Shown here one piece after another: positions 19,476 through 27,874 of a stretch of 51,755 nucleotides of DNA. The stretch is taken from the NCBI GenBank assembly GCA_032718475.1, contig JAUCBJ010001950.1, forward strand, positions 1 to 51,755. The letters run 5' to 3'. Source of the stretch: Nemertoderma westbladi. Taxonomy: Eukaryota > Xenacoelomorpha > Nemertodermatida > Nemertodermatidae. Both the position numbers and the translations under genes were made by a program. The notes under the pieces are model-generated. The model was not told the origin of the DNA, ran no database searches, and saw only the letters and a list, made by a program, of their open reading frames with translations. Numbering within the stretch: position 1 is the stretch's first letter; each line of letters opens with the position of its first letter.

Positions 19476-20269
19476 TGGAGAAAATATTATATTTACCCTC
19501 AAATTCTTCGCCTAAACGATTTCCGTTAAACCAACCTTCTAACTTTAATGTGGAACTATCTGAACCATTGCGTTTTAGTGGAAAGTGGATGGTGGGTCTG
19601 TCAGAAATTGTTTACCTCTCCTCGGTTCATAATTTAGAAGATACATTCATTTATATTCGGAGTTTACAAGGAACTAAAAGAAAATATATAAAGCCATCTG
19701 GTTGCTATACTGATGTGGAGGCGTTGCTTACACAGCTAAATATAGATGGTCTCAATTCCCATTTAGAAATAAGACAAAATGAGCTTTATGACAACATTAG
19801 TATTCAGTTTATCGACGAAAGTAAAGTTGTTCGTTTTTATGGAAATAAGTTGATTGAGTTACTTGGATTGCGGGGATTAGAAAATGAGTATTATGTTAAT
19901 AAAAATAAATTTCTTGTTAGCCTAAAAAATGATTATCTACAAATAACGCGAAGGGGGGAAATAGAGGGTGATTCTGATATATTACATATTCAAAAAGCAG
20001 CAAATGTTTTTATGGGAAACATTAGTATATTTTCAAATATTTGCGGAAATGAGATTGTTGGAAATCAACTGAAACCCCTCTTAAGATCTATTCCTTATCA
20101 AGGAGATTATGGTAAGCTTGTTCATCATGAATTCACAAATATTAATTATAAATCCAATGATATGCAAAATATAGAAACAATAAATATACAGTTAAAAAAT
20201 GATCGAGATGAATTCATAAAGTTTAATAATGGTACTGTAATTGCGACATTAATTTTGAAACGCCAATAA
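19475..20269 (+). CDS. Polinton capsid-associated protein, paralogue 2
   Basis: The 264-residue protein repeats the plan of its upstream neighbour: RFPLNQPSNFNVELSEPLRF then KWMVGLSEIVYLS near the N terminus, and INIQLKNDRDEFIKFNNGT near the C terminus (paralogue 1: INIELRNEKGELILFNGGA). The pair therefore arose by tandem duplication, which is common in Polintons. The frame is intact. Confidence 0.8.
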   Translation: MEKILYLPSNSSPKRFPLNQPSNFNVELSEPLRFSGKWMVGLSEIVYLSSVHNLEDTFIYIRSLQGTKRKYIKPSGCYTDVEALLTQLNIDGLNSHLEIRQNELYDNISIQFIDESKVVRFYGNKLIELLGLRGLENEYYVNKNKFLVSLKNDYLQITRRGEIEGDSDILHIQKAANVFMGNISIFSNICGNEIVGNQLKPLLRSIPYQGDYGKLVHHEFTNINYKSNDMQNIETINIQLKNDRDEFIKFNNGTVIATLILKRQ

Positions 20270-20300
20270 ACGATAAATAAGGAAATATATTCAGGAAGCA

Positions 20301-20336
20301 ATGAGTTATAAAGATTATTATCAAAGGAGTTTGTAG
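20301..20336 (+). other. Orphan N-terminal peptide, possible displaced start of the next gene
   Basis: An 11-residue frame, MSYKDYYQRSL, follows the paralogue pair. The phrase M-x-x-x-DYY-x-Q is how Polinton basic capsid-associated proteins often begin, directly before a G-rich stretch like AGGGLPYFEGG of the next ORF. It may be a first exon or the remains of the original start. Confidence 0.3.
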
Positions 20337-20402
20337 AAAACATTACAGAGAACACTTTATAAGGTTATTCGCGGTGGTGTTAAAAATAAACAGACTGGGA
20401 CG

Positions 20403-20909
20403 ATGAAGGGTCTCAGCTCAGAAATTGTTACACCCCCTTCCATAATGAGGCAACGATTACAATTATTAGAATGGAAACGAAAGGCGGGGGGAGGACTACC
20501 TTATTTTGAGGGGGGATATAGACATCGACACATGAACAGTCGCACAGTTTTTGTGAGACACGGTCAACGAGGTAAAGGTATCCTTGGAAATATTATTCGG
20601 ATTGCAACTAAAGTAGTGCCCAAAGTTATTAAGCCCGTCGCGCGAGCAGAAATTCGCAAAAGTGCTCCTTTTGTAAAAAAGACAGGGAGAAAAATTGTCA
20701 GACGAGTAATTCGTCGGGGAATTCCACAACTTAAAAAGATTGGAAAGAAATTAGCAGAACAGGCTCTCGCCAGCTCAAAACCTTCCACTAAACGAGTAGC
20801 TCATAAAATTATTGAAGAAGTTTTAAATGCTGCTGATGGGAGGTCAATAAACGAAACTCGCAAAAAACGCAAATCAAAAAAGCATCACTGTCCAGATATT
20901 TTTGGATAA
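20403..20909 (+). CDS. Basic virion-like protein (capsid/core associated)
   Basis: The 168-residue protein has a glycine-rich N-terminal phrase (GGGLPYFEGGYRHRH), then GQRGKGILGNIIRIATKVVP and a long Lys/Arg-rich helical region ending in a nuclear-localisation-like RKKRKSKKHH. Polintons have proteins of this pattern (R-G-x-G-[IL]-G..followed by a basic amphipathic helix) just before the major capsid gene. They are compared with adenovirus minor capsid or core proteins. It lies 14 bases before the capsid gene. Confidence 0.65.
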   Translation: MKGLSSEIVTPPSIMRQRLQLLEWKRKAGGGLPYFEGGYRHRHMNSRTVFVRHGQRGKGILGNIIRIATKVVPKVIKPVARAEIRKSAPFVKKTGRKIVRRVIRRGIPQLKKIGKKLAEQALASSKPSTKRVAHKIIEEVLNAADGRSINETRKKRKSKKHHCPDIFG

Positions 20910-20923
20910 ACTAAATAATAACA

Positions 20924-22174
20924 ATGGAAGAAACCACAGAAGAACTAAATTTATTTAATCGCAATAATGTTCAGACTGTAATTGAAGAAAGTTTTGAGCA
21001 GGAAATATACCCTGTGACTACATTGGGAGAGGGCACATCAGTTATAGATTTCATGATTGAAAAGTCAGAAGATTACTATATGATAGGAAATGAAACAACA
21101 CTACAATTAGTATATCGTGTTGTAACAACAACACGACCTGACAATGGCGCAGTTTATCAAACACCACTAAGCCTCTCTACTCTATTTTAAAACATTAGTG
21201 TTTTGATTAATGAGCGGGAGGTAGAGTCTAATACTGCAAACTATCCCTATAAAGCTTTCCTAAAAGCGGTCTTACTTAACGATCAGAGCACAAAAGAAAC
21301 GATTTTAGCTGCCGAAGGGTTTGCAGAACAAGAAGCATTTGGTGTTCCTGTAGACTTTGCTGCAGCTGCTCATTTGGAAAGTAAACCATATTATGTTCAG
21401 GGGTCTCTATTTGTTGACCTTTTTGAACAGGCTAAATTTATCCCACCCAAAACTAGTATAAGAATTAGATTAACAAGAGCTACAAATGCGTTTAACTTAG
21501 TATGTATTGCAGCTGTACAAGAGCCTCGAATCAATATATCTAATGCTTTGTTGAAAATTAAACGAGTAAAATTGGATCCATATATACGTCAACAACATAT
21601 AGAACAATTAAAAATAGGAGATTATATTTATCCAATTATACAGAATGAGGTGACAACCTTTACTATAGCAAATGGTCAACAATCTCATGTGAGGGAAAAT
21701 TTGTTTACAAGCAAGAATGTACCTCGCTTTGTTAATATTGTCATGGTTCGAAATGACTCTTACAATGGAAACTTAAGATCTAATTCACTATTGTTTGATC
21801 ACTTTAATGTGAATTACTTACAACTTACGCTGGATGGTAAGGTAATTGGAGGTGTGACATATAAACCAAATTTTGCTACTGGACAATATATTAATGAGTA
21901 TTGCGCCAGTCAAAAAAACCTGCTATCTATAACCAGAGGTACAAACAACGGCATTACTCCCACTAGATTTCGTGATTTATATCCAATATTTTCTTGGAAT
22001 TTATCCCCCATGGGATTTCTTGATGAAGACGAACGAAACCCACATCAAATAGGCAATGCTAGATTAGAGATTGCTTTCTCAGCTCCTTTACAAAATACAA
22101 TTAACGTTATTATGTGGGTGGGATATGATAGAACTGTGAATATCAGCAATGTCGGATCAGTAACTATTTTCTAG
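20924..22174 (+). pseudogene. Major capsid protein (double jelly-roll type) with an internal stop codon
   Basis: The reading frame from the ATG at 20924 to 22174 is the Polinton major capsid protein, which builds the icosahedral shell. The N-terminal part contains DFMIEKSEDYYMIGNETTLQ, matching the first jelly-roll start with D-Y-[IM]-x-x-x-N/T. Later come YPYKAFLKAVL, the nucleocytovirus/Polinton-like turn, and the C-terminal NARLEIAFSAPL..INVIMWVGYDRTVNI. A TAA at 21188-21190 interrupts it at codon 89; the same frame continues without shift to 22174. It is thus a single nonsense change or a sequencing error. The rest of the gene is intact. Confidence 0.85.
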
Positions 22175-22184
22175 AAAGAAAAAC

Positions 22185-22613
22185 ATGTTGAACTCATATG
22201 ATTTGAATAATTTCCCTATAGGAGAACATTATCGTGGTTCTTTCGCCATTGATCAATTACCAGCGAAGGACGGCGCTAAAATGAGCTTCATTTCAAATAC
22301 TCAAGCCGCTCATTTACCTGGTATGCACTGGGTTGCTGTTTTTATGAATGAAAATATAGGTGAATACTTTGATTCATTTGGAGTGTTCCCCCCGGCTCGT
22401 ATAGAAGACTGGTTGTTGCGTAATACAATAAAATGGACAAGGACACGAAAAGTGGTTCAACATCCTCTAAGGACAAGTTGTGGGGGATACTGTTTATATT
22501 ACTTATCTGAACGATCAAAAACTGACACGCCTCTACGCAAGTTTGGAACAGACTTGAAACAAAATGAAAAGATACTTGCATGTTGGTTGCGGAACAAAGA
22601 CATAATGAATTGA
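22185..22613 (+). CDS. Adenain-like cysteine protease
   Basis: This is the virion maturation protease of the Polinton, clan CE (adenain/Ulp1). The 142-residue frame has the catalytic residues in order: His48 in GMHWVAV, Asp63 in YFDSFG, Gln92 in VVQHPL and Cys99 in RTSCGGYCLYYL. The Q-x6-C spacing is as in adenain. It starts 10 bases after the capsid stop and is the last plus-strand gene of the main cluster. It is expected to cleave capsid and core precursors. The length is short for the family but the catalytic set is complete. Confidence 0.9.
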   Translation: MLNSYDLNNFPIGEHYRGSFAIDQLPAKDGAKMSFISNTQAAHLPGMHWVAVFMNENIGEYFDSFGVFPPARIEDWLLRNTIKWTRTRKVVQHPLRTSCGGYCLYYLSERSKTDTPLRKFGTDLKQNEKILACWLRNKDIMN

Positions 22614-22910
22614 TATTATTAATTGTGTTACAATGTGTTATATCTTATGTGTTACAATGTGTTATATCTTAAATGTTACTCTGCTATATGTATATGTGTT
22701 ATGTTATAAATATATATTTCAATGTTGCTATATTAAAAATATGAAAATAGTCGACTATATTTCATTTTTCTTTTTTCAACTTTGGATAAATAATATAGGG
22801 GTTAAACAAAGAACATCAAAACAGTTAAACAGTTACATTTAACATTTAGACAGTAAACAGTAACAGTAAACATTTACATGACCAGTTACAATAGACAAGT
22901 AACATAAAGT
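22614..22910. other. Convergent intergenic region with short repeats
   Basis: Protease (plus) and the orphan (minus) converge here. It contains TGTGTTATATCTTA-type repeats at 22625-22675 and CAGTTAAACAGTTACATTTA-like repeats at 22820-22880. No gene supported. Confidence 0.5.
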
Positions 22911-24623
22911 TTAGTTTATATCCACAGCATCTAGCTTTATCTTTTTCTGTTCTATTGGAGGATAGTGAGCTAATTTTCGTTTTAAAATTTCCATCGAATA
23001 TCTTTTAGAGACGTTGGGGGAATCATTAGGGTGAAATAGATTGAGGTGGATCTGCTTGGGGAGGAAAACTACATCTTTTAGTGTGCGTTTGAGAAAGTTG
23101 ATGCAACACTCAACAGCATAGTTTGAAGGTAGGGTTAATTTGTTTGTTGTCTTCAGGCTGACAATAATTGTTTCTGATGGTGTATGTTGAATGTGTATAA
23201 GGGGAGTGAGATAGTAATGGGAGGAAGTGGATTGTTGAATGAGATGAAAGTTGGAGAAATCACTCGCTTTTATATTTAAACCATCGGTAAACTGAAACGT
23301 AGTTGATTTCAAATCTTTTTTGATGACAGGCCATATGGCAACATAAGCTTCACCTTTGAATGAATAAATGAAAGCCGCTACTGATTCGTATAAATTAAGA
23401 CACTGGTGATTAGGTAGTTGTAGTTGCTTTGGTTCATAATCACTATTGTTAGCCAATGACTTTAGTTCAGAGAGTGCTTCTCGGGCGCGATCTGTATTGT
23501 CAATAGAGAACATGTAGTCATAGCGTCTGTCAGAAATTTCGAGGGTTTCGCAGCTGTAAGAGGTATAAATTTTTATTCGATCAGAAATTAATTCTTCGTG
23601 GTTGACTTCATCGTAGCATTCGTATCCTTCGACCGCAGAATCGAACCATGAAATTTTAAGAAGTTCATTTCTCGTGAGTAAAAGTGCATCTCTTGTGGAA
23701 ACAATAACTTTGTTTGAATCAACCTCAACTCCGCTCGCGATTGCAATGTTTCTTTTATTATTAATATTTGTGATATAACCAAAAGTAGAACTATCGAAAG
23801 AAACATAGTTCTCTGGCTCTAAGACAATGTGCGAGATTGGATTGATGTAAGGACGACAAATGTTTATATAATGTTGTAGTAAAGCAGCCGCAGTGTCTGA
23901 GATGGTTAACCAACCCCCATCTACTGTATCTTCTAGTTGTATTAAATCAATAGGTTTCAGTGGGGATGTTTTCGAATAACGAACAACTTTAAAATTAAAA
24001 CCAAAATAATGTGCTTTGCTGTTGTTGTAGAAACAGGTTATTTCATTCAATTGTTCAATAAAAGTTAGTACGTCATATCCAAACAGTTTGAAGAAACGAG
24101 ATTCATCTTTGAGGGGGTGAATCGAGGTGTTCCAAATAATTAAAAGAATTGAGTTTGAAATATTATGAAAATCAAACAGACACTCATCAACAAAAAAGGA
24201 AGCTTTGAGTGTTGACATACCAAGGAGCTTGTTTGCAGATTCTTGTGTTACATTGCTGTGGATATATTCAACAACCGGTTGAGGTATTACAAATGTTTCT
24301 AACGAGGTTGTCAGATTGAACGTTATATTCGATTCTGATTTGTGCAGTTTGAAACCATGGTTTGCGGAATGAAATTTATCATTATTTAGAGTTTGATATT
24401 GACCATCCTTCAACTCAAAGCAGGATCGTAGAATGAAATGTGCATAATTTGCTGGAATGAGTTGGGGTTGGTTAGATGAAGTGGTAACCGTCATTGGAAA
24501 GCGTTTGTTCGAAGGATCAAAATATAAACCGAAAGAGTTGTCTGAGAGAGATATTTGATTTTCGTTGGAAACAATTTTTACTTGAGGGAAGTTGAACTTT
24601 TGAAGGAGTTGAGCTTGAGCCAT
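22911..24623 (-). CDS. Orphan 570-aa Polinton protein on the minus strand
   Basis: The long intact frame begins with MAQAQLLQKFNFPQVKIV at 24623 and stops at 22911. I recognise no catalytic motif, signal peptide or transmembrane segment. The composition is soluble, beta-rich and polar, with many aromatic residues, and it ends in a basic stretch (KRKLAHYPPIEQKKIKLD). It is transcribed opposite to the main cluster, from a promoter inside the right inverted repeat (TATA at 24735-24741), about 112 bp before the ATG. Because it shares its promoter sequence with the polymerase at the left end, it may be expressed at the same time. It could be a receptor-binding, regulatory or structural protein; I do not assign one. 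Confidence 0.75.
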   Translation of the reverse strand: MAQAQLLQKFNFPQVKIVSNENQISLSDNSFGLYFDPSNKRFPMTVTTSSNQPQLIPANYAHFILRSCFELKDGQYQTLNNDKFHSANHGFKLHKSESNITFNLTTSLETFVIPQPVVEYIHSNVTQESANKLLGMSTLKASFFVDECLFDFHNISNSILLIIWNTSIHPLKDESRFFKLFGYDVLTFIEQLNEITCFYNNSKAHYFGFNFKVVRYSKTSPLKPIDLIQLEDTVDGGWLTISDTAAALLQHYINICRPYINPISHIVLEPENYVSFDSSTFGYITNINNKRNIAIASGVEVDSNKVIVSTRDALLLTRNELLKISWFDSAVEGYECYDEVNHEELISDRIKIYTSYSCETLEISDRRYDYMFSIDNTDRAREALSELKSLANNSDYEPKQLQLPNHQCLNLYESVAAFIYSFKGEAYVAIWPVIKKDLKSTTFQFTDGLNIKASDFSNFHLIQQSTSSHYYLTPLIHIQHTPSETIIVSLKTTNKLTLPSNYAVECCINFLKRTLKDVVFLPKQIHLNLFHPNDSPNVSKRYSMEILKRKLAHYPPIEQKKIKLDAVDIN

Positions 24624-24631
24624 CGTGAAGA

Positions 24632-25405
24632 AAATATAATATTATGTATAACAATAAATGTATTATAACTTTAAATAAAAAGTAAAATGGTCAATAATAT
24701 TTTTGTAAGTAAAGTTCAAAGCGTTGGATGGGGGTTTATAAGGGAAAGGGTAACCAATGAAATAAAAGTGAAGCTTGTGGGAACCAATAGAAATAAAAAG
24801 AGAGAGAGAGAGATGCGCTATTGGATTGAGGGAATAATAAACACATTTCATTGGGTTCATTAAATGTAAAACATTAGTTAGGATGGGAAATGGGATGAAT
24901 TGAGAAGCGGGGAGAGCGTTGGAGAAAAGTGTATGTAATGAATGGACTGGGTATGTTAATTAATGTTACGCTAGAGTATCCGAACAAATATTTTAGGCCT
25001 GGTATGCGTGAGGGGTTATGCATTTTTTCAAACAATAAAACTGCAGTATCTACTGTAGAGAAGGTTGGGGTTAATTTGACACATGGCGTTTGGGTATTGG
25101 CTTTGTCGTTGAGCTAATATGCGCGTGGACTGCTTCGCAACACAATGCGAAAGAATGCAATCTATTGCAAGAGCAGATGTTTATTATAATTTCTCTGGCG
25201 AATTGACAATGGTTTGCATGATAGCGAAGCTGTAGGTTTGAATAATTTAAACTCTGTGGCAGGCCCCATCCACGCGTTGACGTACAGTATAGGATTCGAT
25301 GTTTGGGTTAGTCATGCTACGGCTAATAAGAGCCCATTTTATTTTCTTGAAAGGGTAATTTATGTTTTGGGCCCCGATCGTGTCTTTATATTTCATTCTA
25401 GAGTA
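24632..25405 (-). repeat. Inner right copy of the inverted repeat
   Basis: Inverted match to about 10190-10970 of the left TIR. It includes the inward TATA/CCAAT promoter and the TTAAT-rich part. It shares about 400 bp (the equivalent of 10190-10590) with the outer right copy, so that portion is present twice at the right end. In this shared portion the inner copy is visibly more diverged from the left TIR than the outer copy. Confidence 0.85.
24735..24741 (-). promoter_or_regulatory. TATA box for the 570-aa gene
   Basis: TTATAAA on the minus strand in the same context as the left TIR promoter (CCTTTCCCTTATAAACCCCC), with CATTGGTTACC upstream. It drives transcription inward. Confidence 0.65.
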
Positions 25406-25618
25406 TAACTCAACGTGGGATTCCGTGGGATGCTTAATCCTTCACGCATGCCATACCAAAAACTATGGTTCTGTTTGAAATGTTAAGGTGGACCTTTCTA
25501 TATAAATAAAACCATGTAAAGTTAGATCATTATCTCTAAAAAATATTAAGTGAGGTTTTTCAAAGTTTTTTTTAAAAAAGTAAATCTTAATAAATTTTGT
25601 CTTTTGTCTTTTGTTACT
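25406..25618 (+). promoter_or_regulatory. Promoter and leader of the GTSF1-like gene
   Basis: CTATATAAATAAA at 25499-25511 is a good TATA box about 118 bp before the ATG at 25619. This segment is not found in the left end, so it came with the inserted cassette. Confidence 0.5.
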
Positions 25619-25867
25619 ATGGAATATTTTATATGTCCGTATGATGCCAAACACCGAATTCATTCAGAAAAATATGTCAAGCATTTAAGAAAATGTCGTA
25701 AGAACTTTTCCAATCAAAAAATGGTTCAGTGTCCTTTTGAAGCCGCACACAGCTTTAGAGAAGCTGAAAAGGACCACCATCTACGGTTTTGCGAATATAG
25801 GAACAGGAACTCAATTTTTCAGATATTAAAAGAAGAGAAAAAAGAAGAGAAAAAAGAAAAAAAGTAG
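25619..25867 (+). CDS. GTSF1/Asterix-like double CHHC zinc-finger protein
   Basis: An 82-residue protein starting at MEYFICPYD. The frame is also open upstream, but the ATG at 25619 best fits the domain start. Two zinc fingers follow each other: C6-x5-H12-x9-H22-x3-C26 and C39-x5-H45-x9-H55-x3-C59, both exact matches to the CHHC (U11-48K/TRM13/GTSF1) pattern. Tandem CHHC fingers at the N terminus are the layout of GTSF1, called Asterix in flies, which binds RNA and assists Piwi/Argonaute silencing. Here the protein ends in a short EEKKEEKKEKK tail and lacks the longer acidic, aromatic-containing C-terminal region by which GTSF1 contacts Piwi proteins. The gene lies between two copies of Polinton inverted-repeat sequence. 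Mimicry or interference with piRNA silencing is inference; a TRM13- or U11-48K-like role is less likely because those usually have one finger. Confidence 0.75.
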   Translation: MEYFICPYDAKHRIHSEKYVKHLRKCRKNFSNQKMVQCPFEAAHSFREAEKDHHLRFCEYRNRNSIFQILKEEKKEEKKEKK

Positions 25868-25934
25868 AGAAGAAAGGAGAATGTTCGATGGCGTGGGGAG
25901 AAGAGGTGTGGGATTGATGTTGGTATGCGCGAGA

Positions 25935-26635
25935 AAAACTACAGTAACTAGTATAGGGAAGGTTGGGGTTAATTTGACACATGGTGTTTGGGTGATGGCT
26001 TTGTCGTTGAGCTAATATGCGCGTGGACTGCTTCATAAAGTATGATGCGAAAGAATGCAATCTATTGCAAGAGCAGATGTTTATTATAATTTCTCGGACG
26101 AATTGATGTAATAGCGAAGCTGTAGGTTTGAATAATTTAAACTCTGTGGCGGGGCCCATCCACGCGTTGACGTACAGTATAGGATTCAAAGGGATTAATC
26201 TTGCTACGTCTAATAAGAGCCCAACGACCGCAGATTGTTGAGGGATGACTCAGGGCCAAACTGGTCCACTTTATTCTCTTGAAAGGGTAATTTATGTTTT
26301 GGGTCCCGTTCGTGTCTTTATATTTAATTCTACCTTTACCTACTGTATGGCAAAAATAATACAAATGTATTGTATATTGTATTGCACAATGCCTATTGTG
26401 TTGTATATTTTGTTTGCTGTAGTACAATTTATTCATCTCGCGTCCCTATCTGATTGATTTGTGTCAAATTAAATTGCCTTTGGCAACATTATTTGATACA
26501 AATCGATTGATTAAACAATTAATTAATTGTTTAATCGACCAATTAATTAATTGTTTAATTAATTAATGACCTACTTAACACCCAAGGTGTGAAGTAGGAC
26601 TAAACTGTCGCCGTAATGGGCATACTCTTACTACT
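25935..26635 (-). repeat. Outer right terminal inverted repeat
   Basis: Nearly identical inverted match to 9891-10590, ending CTTACTACT at 26635 beside the target duplication. It includes the 28-bp palindrome at 26509-26536. Near-identity to the left end indicates recent replication or gene conversion. Confidence 0.92.
26509..26536. other. Perfect 28-bp palindrome in right TIR
   Basis: Mirror of 9990-10017, 99 bp from the terminus. Confidence 0.8.
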
Positions 26636-26641
26636 AATAGC
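26636..26641. repeat. Polinton target-site duplication, right (AATAGC)
   Basis: Exact repeat of 9885-9890 directly after the TIR end. Confidence 0.93.
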
Positions 26642-26705
26642 CTTATGTTGAATTTGAACCTGCGCCAGCTACCAATAGTGAGTGCGCCTTAACCAATTGG
26701 GCCGT
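26642..26705 (-). repeat. tRNA-derived (SINE-like) sequence at the Polinton target
   Basis: On the minus strand this reads with an A-box-like TTGGTTAAGGCG and a B box GGTTCAAATTC (plus 26650-26660) at tRNA spacing. It does not fold convincingly into a full tRNA, so a SINE or tRNA pseudogene is likelier. The Polinton interrupts it just past the B box; the remainder would continue left of 9885. Confidence 0.45.
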
Positions 26706-27474
26706 ATTTATTGCCGTTATAATTATTTATTGCCGCTATAACAATTGAACACTTTCGTGGGGCGTCGCGCAGAACACGAACTTGAGCAAGTTCGAAAGAA
26801 GTTCGATTTGATCTGGAGTCAAAAGTTCGAGAGGTAATTATTTGCCCGTAACTTTCTCTAGTACAAAATACAAAATTTGGTTGAAAATGGTTAAAATCTT
26901 CAAAAGTTATTTACGAATTGATTTTTCATTACAGACGGATAGACAGACGGACGTGAAATTTTGCCCCTATATAGTATATATTATTTATAATTGTGCGCTA
27001 AGGCTCGCTCGCCCTGACAGCGTGGCTCGCCCCACATCTTTTAAATATTTACTATTATAATATTTATAAATACTGCAGTAATTGTTAAATGATTTTGAGA
27101 CGCCATATACATTCTACAATAATGATACGTCATGTAGAGAGGACTAGAGTGACTGAGACAGCCATTAGCATTTACAGGGCATTGTTCCTCAGAAGTTGTG
27201 ATTGTTTTGGTAGTGGGATGGTCGGATAATTAGAAACCTTTCACAAGTTTTTTTCTATGCAAATTAATTTTACTACACTTTTTTCCATTAAATTATTAGA
27301 TCCGACCAATAAATGATACTATTTCCACTGCCCGTGTTCGCTCGACCTAGTAGTAGTAGTATGGTCAGGGCGAGTCAAAACTGCGAGCCATCAGCGAACT
27401 GTTATAATTATACTATAATAAATGGGTAAACACTAAAGTCTTACACCCCTTAAACTAACAAAAAACATAGGATC
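26706..27474. other. Intergenic DNA, no gene seen
   Basis: AT-rich. GTGGGGCGTCGCGCAG at about 26758 resembles GTGGGGCCTTCGCGCAGCACG at about 41609, so both may belong to one dispersed repeat. GACGGATAGACAGACGGACG lies at 26936. Confidence 0.45.
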
Positions 27475-27874
27475 AGGACATTAAGCCCTAAGTAGTACTC
27501 AGCCCTAAGGCCATCAAAAAACGACACAAAATAATACAAACAAAAACGACATAAACAAATATATTGAAACATGCTCAAAATACAGGTATGTATCGCACCC
27601 TAACCCTAACCTAACCGCCATACACTAAATGATACCGATCATTGCCTGAGTTCTACCACTTTCTGCCTTTACGGCGACAAAATGTCATATATTTTTCTAT
27701 AGGCTTAGCTATTGTGCAGTATACTACCGGTATCATTCAGTGTATGGCGGTTAGGCTTTAGAGGGTTAGGGTGCGATACATACCTGTATGTTGAGCATGT
27801 TTCATTCAATATATTTGTTTATGTCGTTTTTGTTTGTATTATTTTGTGTCGTACTACTTAGGGCTTAATGTCCT
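27475..27874. repeat. 400-bp foldback (MITE-like) element
   Basis: The outer ends AGGACATTAAGCCCTAAGTA and its reverse complement close a long imperfect hairpin with arms of about 160 bp and a central loop at about 27645-27735. The left arm contains CCCTAACCCTAACCTAACC. There is no coding capacity and no target duplication that I can see. Confidence 0.7.

Larger units (their letters stand above)
9891..26635. mobile_element. Polinton/Maverick DNA transposon, complete (16,745 bp)
   Basis: Both ends carry inverted repeats that start AGTAGTAAGAG, flanked by the perfect duplication AATAGC. Inside are the diagnostic genes: protein-primed family B DNA polymerase, FtsK/HerA-type packaging ATPase, retroviral-type integrase with C-terminal chromodomain, adenain-like cysteine protease, double jelly-roll-type capsid protein and associated virion proteins. 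Almost everything is on the plus strand; only the 570-residue orphan at 22911-24623 and a short exon-like block at 16020 are on the minus strand. Polintons integrate by their integrase and are thought to replicate with a protein-primed polymerase; the capsid genes imply a virion stage. The perfect duplication argues for a fairly recent insertion, although three genes carry lesions. Extra cargo includes a TBP-like gene and a GTSF1-like gene. Confidence 0.97.

Noticed and set aside
26642-26705. Functional tRNA gene beside the Polinton
   Set aside because: A and B boxes are present, but stems and the 3' end do not form a convincing tRNA.
27598-27619. Telomeric repeat tract
   Set aside because: Only about three CCCTAA-like units, embedded in the arm of a foldback element.
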